64,000 bases of DNA from Psychrobacter sp. WY6 (GCF_018448495.1 NZ_CP049902.1:124001-188000); one strand, 5' to 3'; positions 1 to 8,788 are shown, counted from the stretch's first letter. Notes: generated by a model from the sequence alone, not told the origin. A program made the numbers and translations.

Positions 1-224
1 AAAAAAGAAAAACGCTCTTGACCTGGCACACCGTAAATACCTAGCGCCATATCGTCAGACAGAGTGATGCGCCCATAATCGATGCCGACCGTCGTGTACT
101 CTTTACCGATATCGATACTAGATTTTGCTTCTGTTTCGATGGGGCTTATCTCGCTTAGGGTTTTGACCAACCGAGTTTTTCCAGCACCTACTTCACCAAT
201 GATTGCTAGCTTCTGATAATTCAA
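1..224 (-). CDS. CvnD-like small GTPase (COG2229 type), 5' part only
   Basis: The C-terminal part lies beyond the window edge; about 74 N-terminal residues are visible. A P-loop GEVGAGKT sits near residue 10, a switch-like TTVGIDYG segment near residue 45, and a G3-like VPGQERF at the visible end. This P-loop, TTV.(M/I)D(F/Y)G, (T/V)PGQERF order is typical of the COG2229 GTPases that include Streptomyces conservon CvnD proteins. The only start after an in-frame stop is TTG at 224-222, with GAGG about 7 bases upstream inside the last codons of the preceding BLUF gene. The two genes are therefore almost certainly co-translated. That it acts as a GTP-dependent switch is inferred from the family; its partner is unknown. 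Confidence is high for the family and moderate for the TTG start. Confidence 0.8.
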   Translation of the reverse strand, partial: MNYQKLAIIGEVGAGKTRLVKTLSEISPIETEAKSSIDIGKEYTTVGIDYGRITLSDDMALGIYGVPGQERFSF

Positions 225-228
225 TTTT

Positions 229-930
229 TTACCTCATTCCTAAGAATTTTTTGATCGCACCATAAAATTTGTTAGGCTTTTTCTCATTTACGGTTTGCTC
301 ATGTATCGGTGCTGCCTCTGTGACACTCAATAAACCTAAACGATCAAACTCTCTGATAATCTGTGTGACTTGATGATGGCTGCCAAAATCACCACTGTCC
401 GCTAGTGCATTAAACGAATAAGGCTTTTTAGTCAATTTGATACACAGGTTCATAATCATTTGCGGCTGGCTTTCATTGTTGAGATCAGGCCATGCCAGCA
501 ATCTTAAATCCTTACCTTCATAATACTTTTCAAGCACCGTATCAGATTTTTTTATATCAATAAACGGTTGAATACGTCTTTGTTGAGACTCATTAAAGCT
601 GTTTAACACAGCGCTATTATTCTCAATGAACGCATTAAAAAAGTTATCTTGATCCACAAAGTCAAACACGCTCACAGCCCAATTATTAAAGCTGCGTTTG
701 ATCACGCGCACATCCAAAAACACCCAAAGATCTTCATGTCTAGGATCAGAAGCTATCTTACTCATTAACTTGTCTACTTCCAGATAAGGGCCTTCTAGCA
801 CTTGCAGATACTGACCTTCACGGTAAGAGATGATACCCGTAATTTGCGATTTTGGATTGTGCTTACGAGAGACGCTAACGATGTCTGATAATCCAGTAGG
901 CATTCGAATAGTGCGATCACTGATAGGCAC
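229..930 (-). CDS. BLUF-domain (FAD blue-light sensor) protein with abnormal N-terminus
   Basis: The first ~85 residues match the BLUF fold: N..SQITGI with the conserved Asn about five residues before ITG, then YLQVLEGP with the flavin-contacting Gln. About 130 C-terminal residues of unknown function follow. The called start is GTG at 930, which drops the first beta strand. Reading on upstream in frame to a stop at 963 gives a BLUF-like LRYVDVSRV, but without any ATG/GTG/TTG and with Asp where the photoactive Tyr normally sits (codon 940-942). An ATG at 964-962 with GGA upstream lies in another frame, so a one-base indel between 964 and 930 is likely. The coupled downstream gene is a CvnD-like GTPase, suggesting light input to a GTPase switch (inference). 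Confidence 0.8.
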   Translation of the reverse strand: MPISDRTIRMPTGLSDIVSVSRKHNPKSQITGIISYREGQYLQVLEGPYLEVDKLMSKIASDPRHEDLWVFLDVRVIKRSFNNWAVSVFDFVDQDNFFNAFIENNSAVLNSFNESQQRRIQPFIDIKKSDTVLEKYYEGKDLRLLAWPDLNNESQPQMIMNLCIKLTKKPYSFNALADSGDFGSHHQVTQIIREFDRLGLLSVTEAAPIHEQTVNEKKPNKFYGAIKKFLGMR

Positions 931-1149
931 TCTACTGACGTCTACATACCGTAGCGGTGGTCATTATATTCCATATATTAGACTCGATGACGCTTACCCC
1001 TAACCACTCATGAACAAAAAACGACCGTTGGGTAGGAAAAAATAAAAACATCGAATAGTCATGCGGATTTAAAGTTTAAAACCCCAACTCTTGACACTAA
1101 AATGCCATTGATCGTTGAATCACTCCAAGCAAAAAAACAAGGAAAAACG

Positions 1150-2388
1150 ATGCCCGATTTACTTATAAAAAATGCCCAATTACCCAATCATAAAAACTTG
1201 GTCAATATCAGTATAAGCGGCGCTTATATTGAGAGCATTGACGATATTTCGGAAAAAACTGAACATGATGATGCGCCAAGAGCAATTTACGATGCTAAAG
1301 GTTACTTTGTCTGTGCAGGATTCTATGAGAGCCACATTCACCTTGATAAAGCCTGCATCCTTGATCGCTGTACTATAGAGCAAGGTGATTTAAACGAGGC
1401 TGTTGAAGAAACAGGTAAGGCTAAAAAGGATTTTACGGAAGTAGATGTGTTTAATCGTGCTTCACGAGTGATTGAGATGGCGATTAAAAAAGGCACCGTT
1501 GGTCTGCGCACCTTTGTTGAAACAGATTCAAAAACAGAGATGCGTGCCTTTAATGCCATCAAAAAAGCCCGCGATACCTATGCATTTGCCATCGATATAG
1601 AGATTTGCGCCTTTGCGCAATCAGGATTGACCAATGACCTGCATACTTATGAGCTACTAAAACTGGCATTGTCGCAAGGCGCTGATTTGGTTGGCGGATG
1701 TCCATACAAAGATGAGAATCCTCACAAGCATATTGAAATGGTATTTGACTTGGCTGAGCAGTTTGACGTCGATGTTGATTTTCATCTGGATTTTGATCTG
1801 GATCCACAAGGCTCGAGCATTCCAAAATTGGTTGAAGAAACCATCAAGCGCCATTATCAAGGTCGCGTGTCTATTGGTCATGTGACTAAATTATCGGCGA
1901 TGGACAAAGACAAACGTATGGAAATGGCTGCGTTACTGAAATTCGCTGACATTACCTTGACGGTGTTACCAGCCACCGACATATTTTTGAATGGGCGTGA
2001 TTATGATGCGCTCATTCCTAGAGGTATGGTCAACGCCAATGAGCTATTAGCAATGGGCATCAATACGACTATTTCTAGTAATAATATTTTAAATGCTTTC
2101 ACGCCTTACGGTGATGCCTCACTGATTAGAATGGCAAATATGTATGCCAATATCACTCAATTAGCAAAAGATGAGCAGATAGCGGAGGTATTCGATATGA
2201 TTAGCAAAAATGCAGCGAAACTTTTGTCACAGCAAACGGAGATTAAAGTAGGAGCACTGGCTACCCTAGTCATATTAGAAGCGAAAGACGCGGTAGAAGC
2301 GATTAGAATCAATTCGCAAGCCATCGCAGGCTTTAAGCATGGCAAGCAAAATTTTTGCAATGAGGTCGCTCATATTTGCTTTGAATAA
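1150..2388 (+). CDS. Amidohydrolase-superfamily enzyme, cytosine-deaminase-like
   Basis: Product of about 412 residues of the COG0402/cytosine deaminase-like amidohydrolases. The metal-binding HxH is in GFYESHIHLDK, a FHLDFDLD segment follows the central barrel strands, and a later IGHV supplies the next His. The position of the usual metal/catalytic Asp (HDD in CodA) reads SSNN, so Asn replaces Asp; substrate and even activity are uncertain. I chose the ATG at 1150 because AAGGAA lies about 6 bases upstream and translation then begins with the typical DLLIKNAQL. An in-frame ATG at 1102 has no such site. The gene is monocistronic, divergent from the BLUF gene and followed by a strong hairpin shared with the convergent SDR gene. 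Confidence 0.8.
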   Translation: MPDLLIKNAQLPNHKNLVNISISGAYIESIDDISEKTEHDDAPRAIYDAKGYFVCAGFYESHIHLDKACILDRCTIEQGDLNEAVEETGKAKKDFTEVDVFNRASRVIEMAIKKGTVGLRTFVETDSKTEMRAFNAIKKARDTYAFAIDIEICAFAQSGLTNDLHTYELLKLALSQGADLVGGCPYKDENPHKHIEMVFDLAEQFDVDVDFHLDFDLDPQGSSIPKLVEETIKRHYQGRVSIGHVTKLSAMDKDKRMEMAALLKFADITLTVLPATDIFLNGRDYDALIPRGMVNANELLAMGINTTISSNNILNAFTPYGDASLIRMANMYANITQLAKDEQIAEVFDMISKNAAKLLSQQTEIKVGALATLVILEAKDAVEAIRINSQAIAGFKHGKQNFCNEVAHICFE

Positions 2389-2493
2389 CTTGAGTTACTT
2401 GAATACTCTTTAATTGAGCACATTCAGTCAATTGAAAGATATATCCTATCAATGCGCCAGCATCTTTATCATAAAACATAGGCTTAAAATGAT

Positions 2494-2530
2494 AAAAGCG
2501 TCACCCAACTATACGTTGAATGACGCTTTT
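2494..2530. terminator. Bidirectional terminator
   Basis: A perfect 10-bp inverted repeat (AAAAGCGTCA / TGACGCTTTT) with a 17-nt loop lies between the convergent amidohydrolase and SDR genes. A- and T-runs at both ends let it serve either strand. Confidence 0.8.
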
Positions 2531-2600
2531 CATAACGGTTTTTTTACTATTTACTATAGCTTTAACATCATGGTTTAAATACTTTCATATGCAGATAAGC

Positions 2601-3392
2601 TTAGTCTAAGGTTTGCACACCGCCGCCATTCACAAATATGGTTTGACCACTGACCCACTCAGATAGCGGTGCGGCAAAATACAGCATAGCACCAGCGATA
2701 TCATCAGCTTCACCCAAACGTTGAATCGGCGTATGCTCTAGCATTTTCTTTTCGATTTCTGGTGTTAGTACGGTTTTTAACGCATCAGTACGCGTGGCAC
2801 CAGGGCCAACCGCATTGACGCGTACCTCAGGGCCAAAATCATGTGCCAAGTTCGCCACCATATGATTGACAGCCGCTTTTGATCCCGCATAACCACTCAT
2901 GTTCGGGCTTTTATTGATACTCGACATCGAAGTGGTAAATACAATCGAGCCATAACCCGACGCTTTCATATGTGACACACATAATTGCGACAAGCGCCAG
3001 CCACTAAAAACATTCAACTCAAAATCACGGCGAATATCATCGACCGATGCTGTGGCTGGGTTTTCACGACCGCCGCCACCGCCACCCGCATTATTGATTA
3101 AAATATTGACAGTGCCAAATTCAGCGACTACCTTGTCTACCATAGCGACCAAATCTTCATCTTTCAAGATATTACATTCGACTGCCAAGCCTTTGACACC
3201 ATACACTTCGATATCCTTGACCGCAGCCTTTGCATCTTCTAGTTTTAAATCAGCGATAGCGATATTTGCCCCAGCTTGTGCTAGACGTAACGCCGTTGCT
3301 TTACCAATACCATTTGCACCACCCGTCACAATTGCGGTTTTTCCTGACAGATCAAACAATTCATTAAATGCTCTATGTTTGAATTCTTGCAT
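2601..3392 (-). CDS. SDR-family NAD(P)-dependent oxidoreductase
   Basis: A 263-residue classical short-chain dehydrogenase/reductase. It has TGGANGIG at residues 23-30 for dinucleotide binding, the NNAG motif (here NNAGGGGGG), a catalytic Ser in the FTTSMSS stretch, and YAGSK as the YxxxK active site. The C-terminus ends in the usual VSGQTIFVNGGG. Closest in style to glucose 1-dehydrogenase / 7-alpha-hydroxysteroid dehydrogenase enzymes, but the substrate cannot be told from sequence. The ATG at 3392 has AAGGAA at good spacing. It stands alone, convergent with the amidohydrolase across the terminator at 2494-2530. Confidence 0.9.
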   Translation of the reverse strand: MQEFKHRAFNELFDLSGKTAIVTGGANGIGKATALRLAQAGANIAIADLKLEDAKAAVKDIEVYGVKGLAVECNILKDEDLVAMVDKVVAEFGTVNILINNAGGGGGGRENPATASVDDIRRDFELNVFSGWRLSQLCVSHMKASGYGSIVFTTSMSSINKSPNMSGYAGSKAAVNHMVANLAHDFGPEVRVNAVGPGATRTDALKTVLTPEIEKKMLEHTPIQRLGEADDIAGAMLYFAAPLSEWVSGQTIFVNGGGVQTLD

Positions 3393-3633
3393 AATTATTC
3401 CTTATTATCATCATGTTTATAGATGGATTATTTGTTGTTATATTCGTTTAAACGATCTATATAATTATGCATGATTGAACTGAGCCTAATGTGTCAAATT
3501 GACCACCTTTTGTAACTTAGTTTTGACGCTACAACTTTTAGTAATCTATGTCGTGAATTCCGTCGATAGTAACTTAGAATGTCATCGAAATATTCTCAAG
3601 AAACAATGACAACCCTTAAAATTAGGACAAAAA

Positions 3634-3659
3634 AAAGCCTCACGATAAAGTGAGGCTTT
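3634..3659 (-). terminator. Terminator of tRNA-Gly
   Basis: Perfect 10-bp stem (AAAGCCTCAC / GTGAGGCTTT) with a 6-nt loop, followed on the minus strand by a run of eight T. It lies about 20 bases downstream of the tRNA 3' end. Confidence 0.85.
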
Positions 3660-3680
3660 GATGCTTTTTCAAGCCATATT

Positions 3681-3755
3681 TGGAGCGGGAAAAGAGATTC
3701 GAACTCTCGACCCCAACCTTGGCAAGGTTATGCTCTACCACTGAGCTATTCCCGC
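3681..3755 (-). tRNA. tRNA-Gly (anticodon GCC)
   Basis: Read on the minus strand, a full cloverleaf is visible: acceptor GCGGGAA pairing with TTCCCGC, D-arm containing AGCTCAGTGGTAGAGC, anticodon loop TTGCCAA, T-arm with GTTCGAATC, discriminator T and an encoded CCA (3681-3683). It is a single tRNA followed by its own terminator. Confidence 0.97.
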
Positions 3756-4383
3756 TGATTATCGAATTGTAGTGTTGTTAACAACAACTCCGTCTCGATA
3801 GGCTGGCTATTCTATCAGATATTCTAACCCTGTCAACCTCATTTTTAACGTTTATTTCCAATATTATGTCTTTAACTCGCTATTTATTGATGTAATTATC
3901 ATAAATAATTGATTTAGCGATAATTATTTATTTAAAATAATATCAGTTATTTTTCAGAATAATGTTAGAAATCTAAAGCTCTGTCCTTGTAGGTAGTATC
4001 TCATTGCCTATGAGACTATTTTTTGACTGAGATTTATGCCGCCTATCAAGTTAATAGCGAAAAATAGATTTGTTGGTGTCAACGTCCCTCTCACTTACAA
4101 TCCTACGTTGTATTGTTACTTTTCCTGCATTGGTTTTGCCTTAGTAACATTATTATACTTATGCCTAATGACAGTTCGGGTAAAATTTTACTGTTGAGGT
4201 CACGTAGCAAGCATAGGTAGAACATCAATAAAAAATTGCCTTATTTGCTGCTTTAACTCTTTATTCCACAAAAAATTTAATACGAGTCATTTGAACGATA
4301 ATCACTTTAACGACAACCGCTTTATTATTAATAGCCGCTTTGTTTTATTTTATTTTTTATCATTTACAGCGAGGATGTTTATT
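3756..4383. other. Gene-free intergenic stretch
   Basis: About 630 bases of AT-rich DNA between the tRNA and the M48 lipoprotein gene. I see no credible ORF. It holds a hairpin TCTCAT/ATGAGA at 3999-4015 followed by a T-rich run, resembling a plus-strand terminator although no plus-strand gene precedes it. Confidence 0.5.
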
Positions 4384-5196
4384 ATGAAAAAATTACTGAC
4401 CAGCACCGTAATGGCCGCTTCATTGTCGGCACTAGCCCTGACAGGCTGTACCAGCACCACCAGTACTGGGGCCGTTGGCGTTGACCGTCAGCAGCTATTA
4501 CTGGTTTCTAGTGAGCAGGTTTTGCAGCTGTCTGCACAGAGTTATGCCAAAACGTTGCAAGAAGCAAAAGCGCGCGGCGTGTTAGATACCAATAAGGCTC
4601 AGCTTAATCGCTTAAAGAACATTGCTAATCGTTTGGTCGGTCAGGTCGGCGTCTACCGTCCAGATGCGGCGAAATGGCAATGGGAAGTGCATACGATTAA
4701 ATCTAATGAGCTGAATGCCTTTGTGGTGCCGGGTGGCAAAATCATGTTTTACTCGGGTATCATTGACCGCCTGAATCTCACCGATGACGAGATTGCGGCT
4801 ATTATGGGTCATGAGATGTCACATGCGCTGCGTGAGCACTCACGTGAACGCCTCTCACGCCAATATGCTACACAGACTGGTATCGGCGTGGCTGCTAGCA
4901 TCTTTGGACTGTCACAAGGTCAAGCTGAGCTTGCCAACGTCGCTGGTGATTTGGGACTGAGCCGTCCGCATAGTCGCACACAAGAAGCTGAAGCCGATCA
5001 AATTGGTTTAGAGTTAATGGCACGTGCTGGCTATAATCCGCAAGCAGCGGTTACCTTATGGCAAAAAATGCAAAGCGCTAGCCAAGGTGAGCCACCGCAG
5101 TTCTTAAGCACTCATCCGACCAGCAGCAATCGTATTGCTCAATTGCAATCATTGATGCCTAAAGTGATGCCGCTTTATCAAAAAGCGCGTCGCTAA
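4384..5196 (+). CDS. M48-family metallopeptidase, outer-membrane lipoprotein (LoiP/YcaL-like)
   Basis: A 270-residue protein beginning with a lipoprotein signal: KK, a hydrophobic stretch, then lipobox LTGC with Cys about 21 residues from the start. The zinc site HExxH is MGHEMSHA near residue 143, and the third ligand is expected in the later EAEADQIG motif. Length and layout match periplasmic M48 lipoproteins such as LoiP and YcaL, which degrade misfolded or oxidised envelope proteins. The start is ATG 4384, with GAGG about 10 bases upstream. An earlier in-frame start at 4291 would bury the signal peptide and was rejected. It is monocistronic, with a terminator just downstream. Confidence 0.92.
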   Translation: MKKLLTSTVMAASLSALALTGCTSTTSTGAVGVDRQQLLLVSSEQVLQLSAQSYAKTLQEAKARGVLDTNKAQLNRLKNIANRLVGQVGVYRPDAAKWQWEVHTIKSNELNAFVVPGGKIMFYSGIIDRLNLTDDEIAAIMGHEMSHALREHSRERLSRQYATQTGIGVAASIFGLSQGQAELANVAGDLGLSRPHSRTQEAEADQIGLELMARAGYNPQAAVTLWQKMQSASQGEPPQFLSTHPTSSNRIAQLQSLMPKVMPLYQKARR

Positions 5197-5241
5197 CGAG
5201 ATTGTTAGATTTCATGCTTTGAGTAAATGGCTGTTACTTAT

Positions 5242-5281
5242 AAAAGCAGAGTACACATTATAGATTGTGCTCTGCTTTTTT
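5242..5281 (+). terminator. Rho-independent terminator after the M48 gene
   Basis: AAAAGCAGAG and CTCTGCTTTT form a 10-bp stem, extended by ACACA/TGTG with one bulge, followed by a T-run. Confidence 0.8.
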
Positions 5282-5460
5282 ATGCTGGTAGCTAACAGGT
5301 ACCGCTACTTGCCATGACTGGCTATTATTTATCGTCATTAAGACAGTATGTTAAAAACAATATCTTTCATTGCTATATTTTTTAGAAACAGAATAGCTCA
5401 AAAGTGTAATCACTTACAGGCACACGCCACTTAATAGCAGGCTTTACCGCTAATAGCGTC

Positions 5461-5469
5461 TGCTATAAT
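5461..5469 (+). promoter_or_regulatory. Putative extended -10 promoter for bolA
   Basis: TGC-TATAAT is a perfect extended -10 element about 80 bases before the bolA start. No good -35 is seen at 17 bp, as expected for extended -10 promoters. Prediction only. Confidence 0.4.
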
Positions 5470-5547
5470 GGGTATTATTTGCAATTCACAAATTGCTAAG
5501 TATGATACCGCCAAGTACTATTAGGCAAAATATATGGAAAGATCATT

Positions 5548-5871
5548 ATGAGTAAAACACCGACCGCTGATGCCCTCAATGCTGAGCTACAAGCGTTGCA
5601 GCTGCAACATATAGAATTGTTGAATGAGTCAATGAATCATTCTGGTTATTTTGATGGTAAAGAAAGCCATTTTAAGCTTACGATTGTTAGTGATGCTTTT
5701 GAAGGCAAAAGATTGGTCGCACGGCATCAGCTTGTATATGGACTGGCAAACTCCTTATTAACCTCGCAAGGCGGTCAAATCCATGCTTTAGCGATTCATG
5801 CTTACACCCCAATAGAATGGCAAGGTCAAAGCCCTGATAGTCCGTTATGTGCTGGACAAAACAAGGGCTAA
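5548..5871 (+). CDS. bolA: BolA-family protein
   Basis: A 107-residue BolA/IbaG-family protein. The fold is visible in the segment from HSGYFDGKESHFKL (helix-strand with the conserved H and E-SHF) through the FEGKRLVARHQLVYGLA helix to the HALAIHAYTP strand. The invariant C-terminal His near residue 90 is kept. BolA proteins bind monothiol glutaredoxins through an Fe-S cluster and also act in the stress and cell-shape response. GGAAAG precedes the ATG. Its neighbour is sirB2 92 bases downstream, possibly cotranscribed. Confidence 0.9.
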   Translation: MSKTPTADALNAELQALQLQHIELLNESMNHSGYFDGKESHFKLTIVSDAFEGKRLVARHQLVYGLANSLLTSQGGQIHALAIHAYTPIEWQGQSPDSPLCAGQNKG

Positions 5872-5963
5872 TAAGGAACTATTGCGAAGGTAGTATTTTC
5901 CATACCATAATTACATGTAACCAGTAAGCGCTGAAACTGCACCTTTAAAGGAAATAATATCTC

Positions 5964-6323
5964 ATGAAACATCTACATATGCTCATGGCTGTATTGCTCA
6001 TTGCCCTGTTTTTATATCAGAGCTATTTGGTATTAAGCTCAAACAAGCAAGCGCCACGCGTGGTCAAAATCTCTTCGCACATTCTCTATGCCCTCATTAT
6101 TGTGTCAGGGGCAGTCATGCTAATGCAGCTGATGAGTGCCAATGCACCCATACAATGGGTATTTGCAAAAGTAATCTTACTCGTTGCAGCTATCAGTGCC
6201 AGTATCAAAGCGTTTAATAATAACGCCACATCTAGCCAAGGAAAGACCGGTATTCTTATTGCTGGAGCGGCATATGTGGGCATTGTGGTACTTGCCTTTG
6301 CTAAACCCGGCAACTTATTTTAA
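5964..6323 (+). CDS. SirB2-family inner-membrane protein
   Basis: A 119-residue integral membrane protein with about four hydrophobic segments (near residues 3-25, 35-58, 64-82 and 96-114). It fits the SirB2 family by length, by the LHMLMAVLLI...FLYQSYLVL N-terminus and by the SHILYALIIVSGAVML motif. SirB2 was named as an up-regulator of invasion gene expression in Salmonella, but its biochemical role is not known. AAAGGAA precedes the ATG. It follows bolA in the same direction. Confidence 0.85.
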   Translation: MKHLHMLMAVLLIALFLYQSYLVLSSNKQAPRVVKISSHILYALIIVSGAVMLMQLMSANAPIQWVFAKVILLVAAISASIKAFNNNATSSQGKTGILIAGAAYVGIVVLAFAKPGNLF

Positions 6324-6470
6324 TAAACATATAACATTTTGATTGCACAAATACTTATATTACTAGCATTGAAAATATTTAATAATTGCTATATTTTCAA
6401 TATCTTAATCCCATTATTTTTGCTATCTTACATAAATACAATCGCCTTAACCTAGCCTAATGGAGCCACT

Positions 6471-6872
6471 ATGAAAACTCTTACTGCAGCGACACTACTG
6501 GCGACAGCTGGCATTTTTGGTCTCTCAGGCTGTGCCTCGACGGGTAATGTCACGCCACAATATGTGCCGCCAAGCACGTATCAAAGTTACGATTGCCAAG
6601 CCCTTAGTCAAGAATATACCCGCGTCAATCGCTATGTCGACGCGGCGCGCAACGAGCAATCAACTTTATCCGCCTCAGGTGTCGGGGTTGGGGTTTCTGC
6701 AGGGCGTTGGGGCATCTCCCCTAATATTAGCTTTGGCGTGGGCAAAAGCAACAATACCAAGGCGCGCGATGCAAAATTATCACGGCTCTATGGCGAGCGT
6801 GATGCCATCATTCAATCCGCCCGCATTCAGCGTTGTAGCTTTGCCAATGGTGTTAAGATTTATGGCGAGTAA
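6471..6872 (+). CDS. Small hypothetical lipoprotein
   Basis: 133 residues. It starts with a lipoprotein signal peptide ending in LSGC (Cys near residue 21), so it is probably an outer-membrane lipoprotein. A Y/P-rich stretch follows, then a Cys (YDCQAL), a Gly/Ser/Val-rich centre and a C-terminal helix-like part ending near a second Cys (RCSF), which could form a disulfide. I do not recognise a domain. GGAG sits just before the start (AATGGAGCC). It is convergent with trxC across a bidirectional terminator. Confidence 0.8.
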   Translation: MKTLTAATLLATAGIFGLSGCASTGNVTPQYVPPSTYQSYDCQALSQEYTRVNRYVDAARNEQSTLSASGVGVGVSAGRWGISPNISFGVGKSNNTKARDAKLSRLYGERDAIIQSARIQRCSFANGVKIYGE

Positions 6873-6974
6873 TGTGTGATAGGTTATGTTTGATAGATTA
6901 TATTTAATAAGTTAAGTTTGATAAGTGAGGTTTAACCGCTCAACTCTTTGATGACTTTAGATAGTGTTTGTTAT

Positions 6975-7011
6975 AAAAAAGCCAGCATGCAATAAGCACA
7001 CTGGCTTTTTT
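6975..7011. terminator. Bidirectional terminator
   Basis: AAAAAAGCCAG / CTGGCTTTTTT, an 11-bp perfect stem around a 15-nt loop, between the convergent lipoprotein and trxC genes. Confidence 0.85.
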
Positions 7012-7032
7012 ATAATCATAATTCGTTAAAAC

Positions 7033-7469
7033 TCAAGAATGTAAGCTTTGTACCCACTGAACAATTTGATCGCTAGGTAACGCACCTGACTGCCGTGCTA
7101 TCTCTCTACCATTTTTAAAAGCCACCATGGTTGGCAAACTGCGAATATTATAAGGTGCCGCCGCTTGCTCATATTTATCGGTTTGTATTTTGGCAAACAC
7201 TACTTGTGGCAGTTGAGCCGCTGCGGCTTTGAACTGCGGTGCCATCATTAGACACGGCTGACACCAACTCACCCAAAAATCAACGATGGTCAAAACCTCA
7301 TTTTTTGAATGACTTTACGAACCGTTTGGGCGTTTAGTTCATGAGGGCTACCCGTTAATAACGGCTGACCACATTTGCCACAATTTGGCGCAGCACTAAG
7401 TTTGGCCGCTGGTATGCGGTTGGTTGCCTGACAATGTGGGCAGACCAGATGAGAGTTTTGCTCACTCAT
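7033..7469 (-). CDS. trxC: Thioredoxin 2 (TrxC-like), frameshifted
   Basis: An N-terminal zinc ribbon CPHC...CGKC (first ~35 residues) is followed by a thioredoxin domain, the layout of thioredoxin 2. The reading frame breaks in a T6 run on the plus strand (7301-7306). Adding one base joins QKNEVL to TIVDFW and gives a normal ~145-residue protein. The active site reads WCQPC instead of the usual WCGPC. The start is ATG 7469, with GGAG 10 bases upstream. It lies downstream of the DUF2892 and persulfide-dioxygenase-like genes, fitting a thiol/persulfide-handling role. The break is likely a sequencing indel; the CQPC site is a directly seen difference. Confidence 0.88.
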
Positions 7470-7566
7470 TATAAGACTCCTATACAAGTAGCATGGGTGT
7501 TGGTCGATCAAAGTATCCAATACCCATGCTTGATTATGTATTTATGACAATAAATCTAGCGATTTT

Positions 7567-7749
7567 TTAACGCTTGCAGGTATTCATCCCAAGCATTTTA
7601 TACAAAGGACAAAATCGGAAGAGTCCTGTGAGTAAAGGCACTAAGCCAATCACGCCCCACCAGCTTTGAAAATACAAACCCAAGCCGATAATCACAACAC
7701 CCGCGATGATACGTAGTAAACGCTCTGTACTGCCGATATTAATTTCCAT
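7567..7749 (-). CDS. DUF2892 (YgaP-type) small membrane protein
   Basis: 60 residues with two hydrophobic segments joined by a short turn. It has the DUF2892 pattern: N(I)GSTERLLRIIAG at the N-terminus and the GLFRFCPLYKMLG ending with its conserved CPLY. The family often accompanies rhodanese and persulfide enzymes, where it is the membrane part of YgaP-like proteins. It stands between the MBL persulfide-dioxygenase-like gene and trxC on the same strand. Confidence 0.88.
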   Translation of the reverse strand: MEINIGSTERLLRIIAGVVIIGLGLYFQSWWGVIGLVPLLTGLFRFCPLYKMLGMNTCKR

Positions 7750-7915
7750 GGTTCAATCCTTAAGTGTGAAGGCTTAATGGTAAAGGAGTAATATAGCCAT
7801 GTGTTTACGGTAAAGACTAGCATTATGATGGCTTATACTCGTATTGTGCTTACGTAACGTTAGGCATGTTTATAATATTTGCTTATTCTGATGTCTGCTT
7901 ATCCTGATATCTGTC

Positions 7916-8788
7916 TTATTGTCCAAGTACATTAATCGGTACTTTGAGATAACGGGTACCATTGTCTTCTGGCTCTGGGAAATGACCTGCATCGATGTTT
8001 ACTTGTACCGATGGAATAATTAGACGCGGCATGTCAAGAGTGGCATCGCGGCGCTCACGCATTTGCACAAACTCTGCTTCATTGATGCCATCTTTGACAT
8101 GGATATTGCCCAGTTTTTGTGCAGCGACAGTCGTGGTTGGACAGTGCTGGCGACCCTTGCTTGGATAATCATGGCACAGATATATTATCGTATCTTCAGG
8201 GAGCGCAAGGAGCTTCTTGACTGAGTGGTACAGCGTCTTGGCATCCCCACCTGGAAAGTCACAGCGAGCCGTCCCGACATCAGGAGCAAATAAAGTATCA
8301 CCAACAAAGACTACGGTCTTTTCATCATCAGTAGCAATATAGGCCATATCTGCGGGCGTATGACCTGGTACATACATGACCGTAATAGTAATATTGCCAA
8401 GCGCCAAAGTATCGCCCTCATCCGTTAGAATATCGAACTGGCTGGCATCGGTGCGAAAACTGGTATCAAAGTTGAATATTTGCTTAAATATTTTTTGCAC
8501 TTCGGTGATATGTTGACCGATTACCAACTGCCCACCGAGTGTATCTTTGACATGTATCGCGGCGGATATATGGTCAGCATGCGCATGAGTCTCTATGATG
8601 TAAACCAGCTCCCAACCATGCTCGCGGACGAACCCAATCACCTCATCGACGCTAGTAGTACTCGTGCGCCCTGACTTAGCATCAAAATCCAACACAGGAT
8701 CGATGATGGCACAGACTTGTTGTTGAACGTCCGCGAGTACGTGAGTATAAGTTTCTGTGTCGCTATGTAAGAATGAATGAACTTGCAT
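7916..8788 (-). CDS. MBL-fold hydrolase, persulfide-dioxygenase-like (Blh/ETHE1 group)
   Basis: 290 residues. The metallo-beta-lactamase motif THAHADH lies near residue 65, followed by the later ligand-bearing GHTPAD, GDTLFAPDVG and CHDYP motifs. The DVGTARCDFPGG sequence and the absence of a rhodanese domain match the ETHE1/Blh group, which oxidises glutathione persulfide to sulfite. Its position divergent from an ArsR regulator with BigR/SqrR-type cysteines supports a sulfide-detoxification role. The ATG at 8788 is preceded by GAGG. It likely leads a short operon with DUF2892 and perhaps trxC. Confidence 0.85.
   Translation of the reverse strand: MQVHSFLHSDTETYTHVLADVQQQVCAIIDPVLDFDAKSGRTSTTSVDEVIGFVREHGWELVYIIETHAHADHISAAIHVKDTLGGQLVIGQHITEVQKIFKQIFNFDTSFRTDASQFDILTDEGDTLALGNITITVMYVPGHTPADMAYIATDDEKTVVFVGDTLFAPDVGTARCDFPGGDAKTLYHSVKKLLALPEDTIIYLCHDYPSKGRQHCPTTTVAAQKLGNIHVKDGINEAEFVQMRERRDATLDMPRLIIPSVQVNIDAGHFPEPEDNGTRYLKVPINVLGQ

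Noticed and set aside
4291..4383. Longer N-terminus for the M48 lipoprotein
   Set aside because: The extra residues would place the signal peptide internally, and the ATG at 4384 has a good ribosome site.
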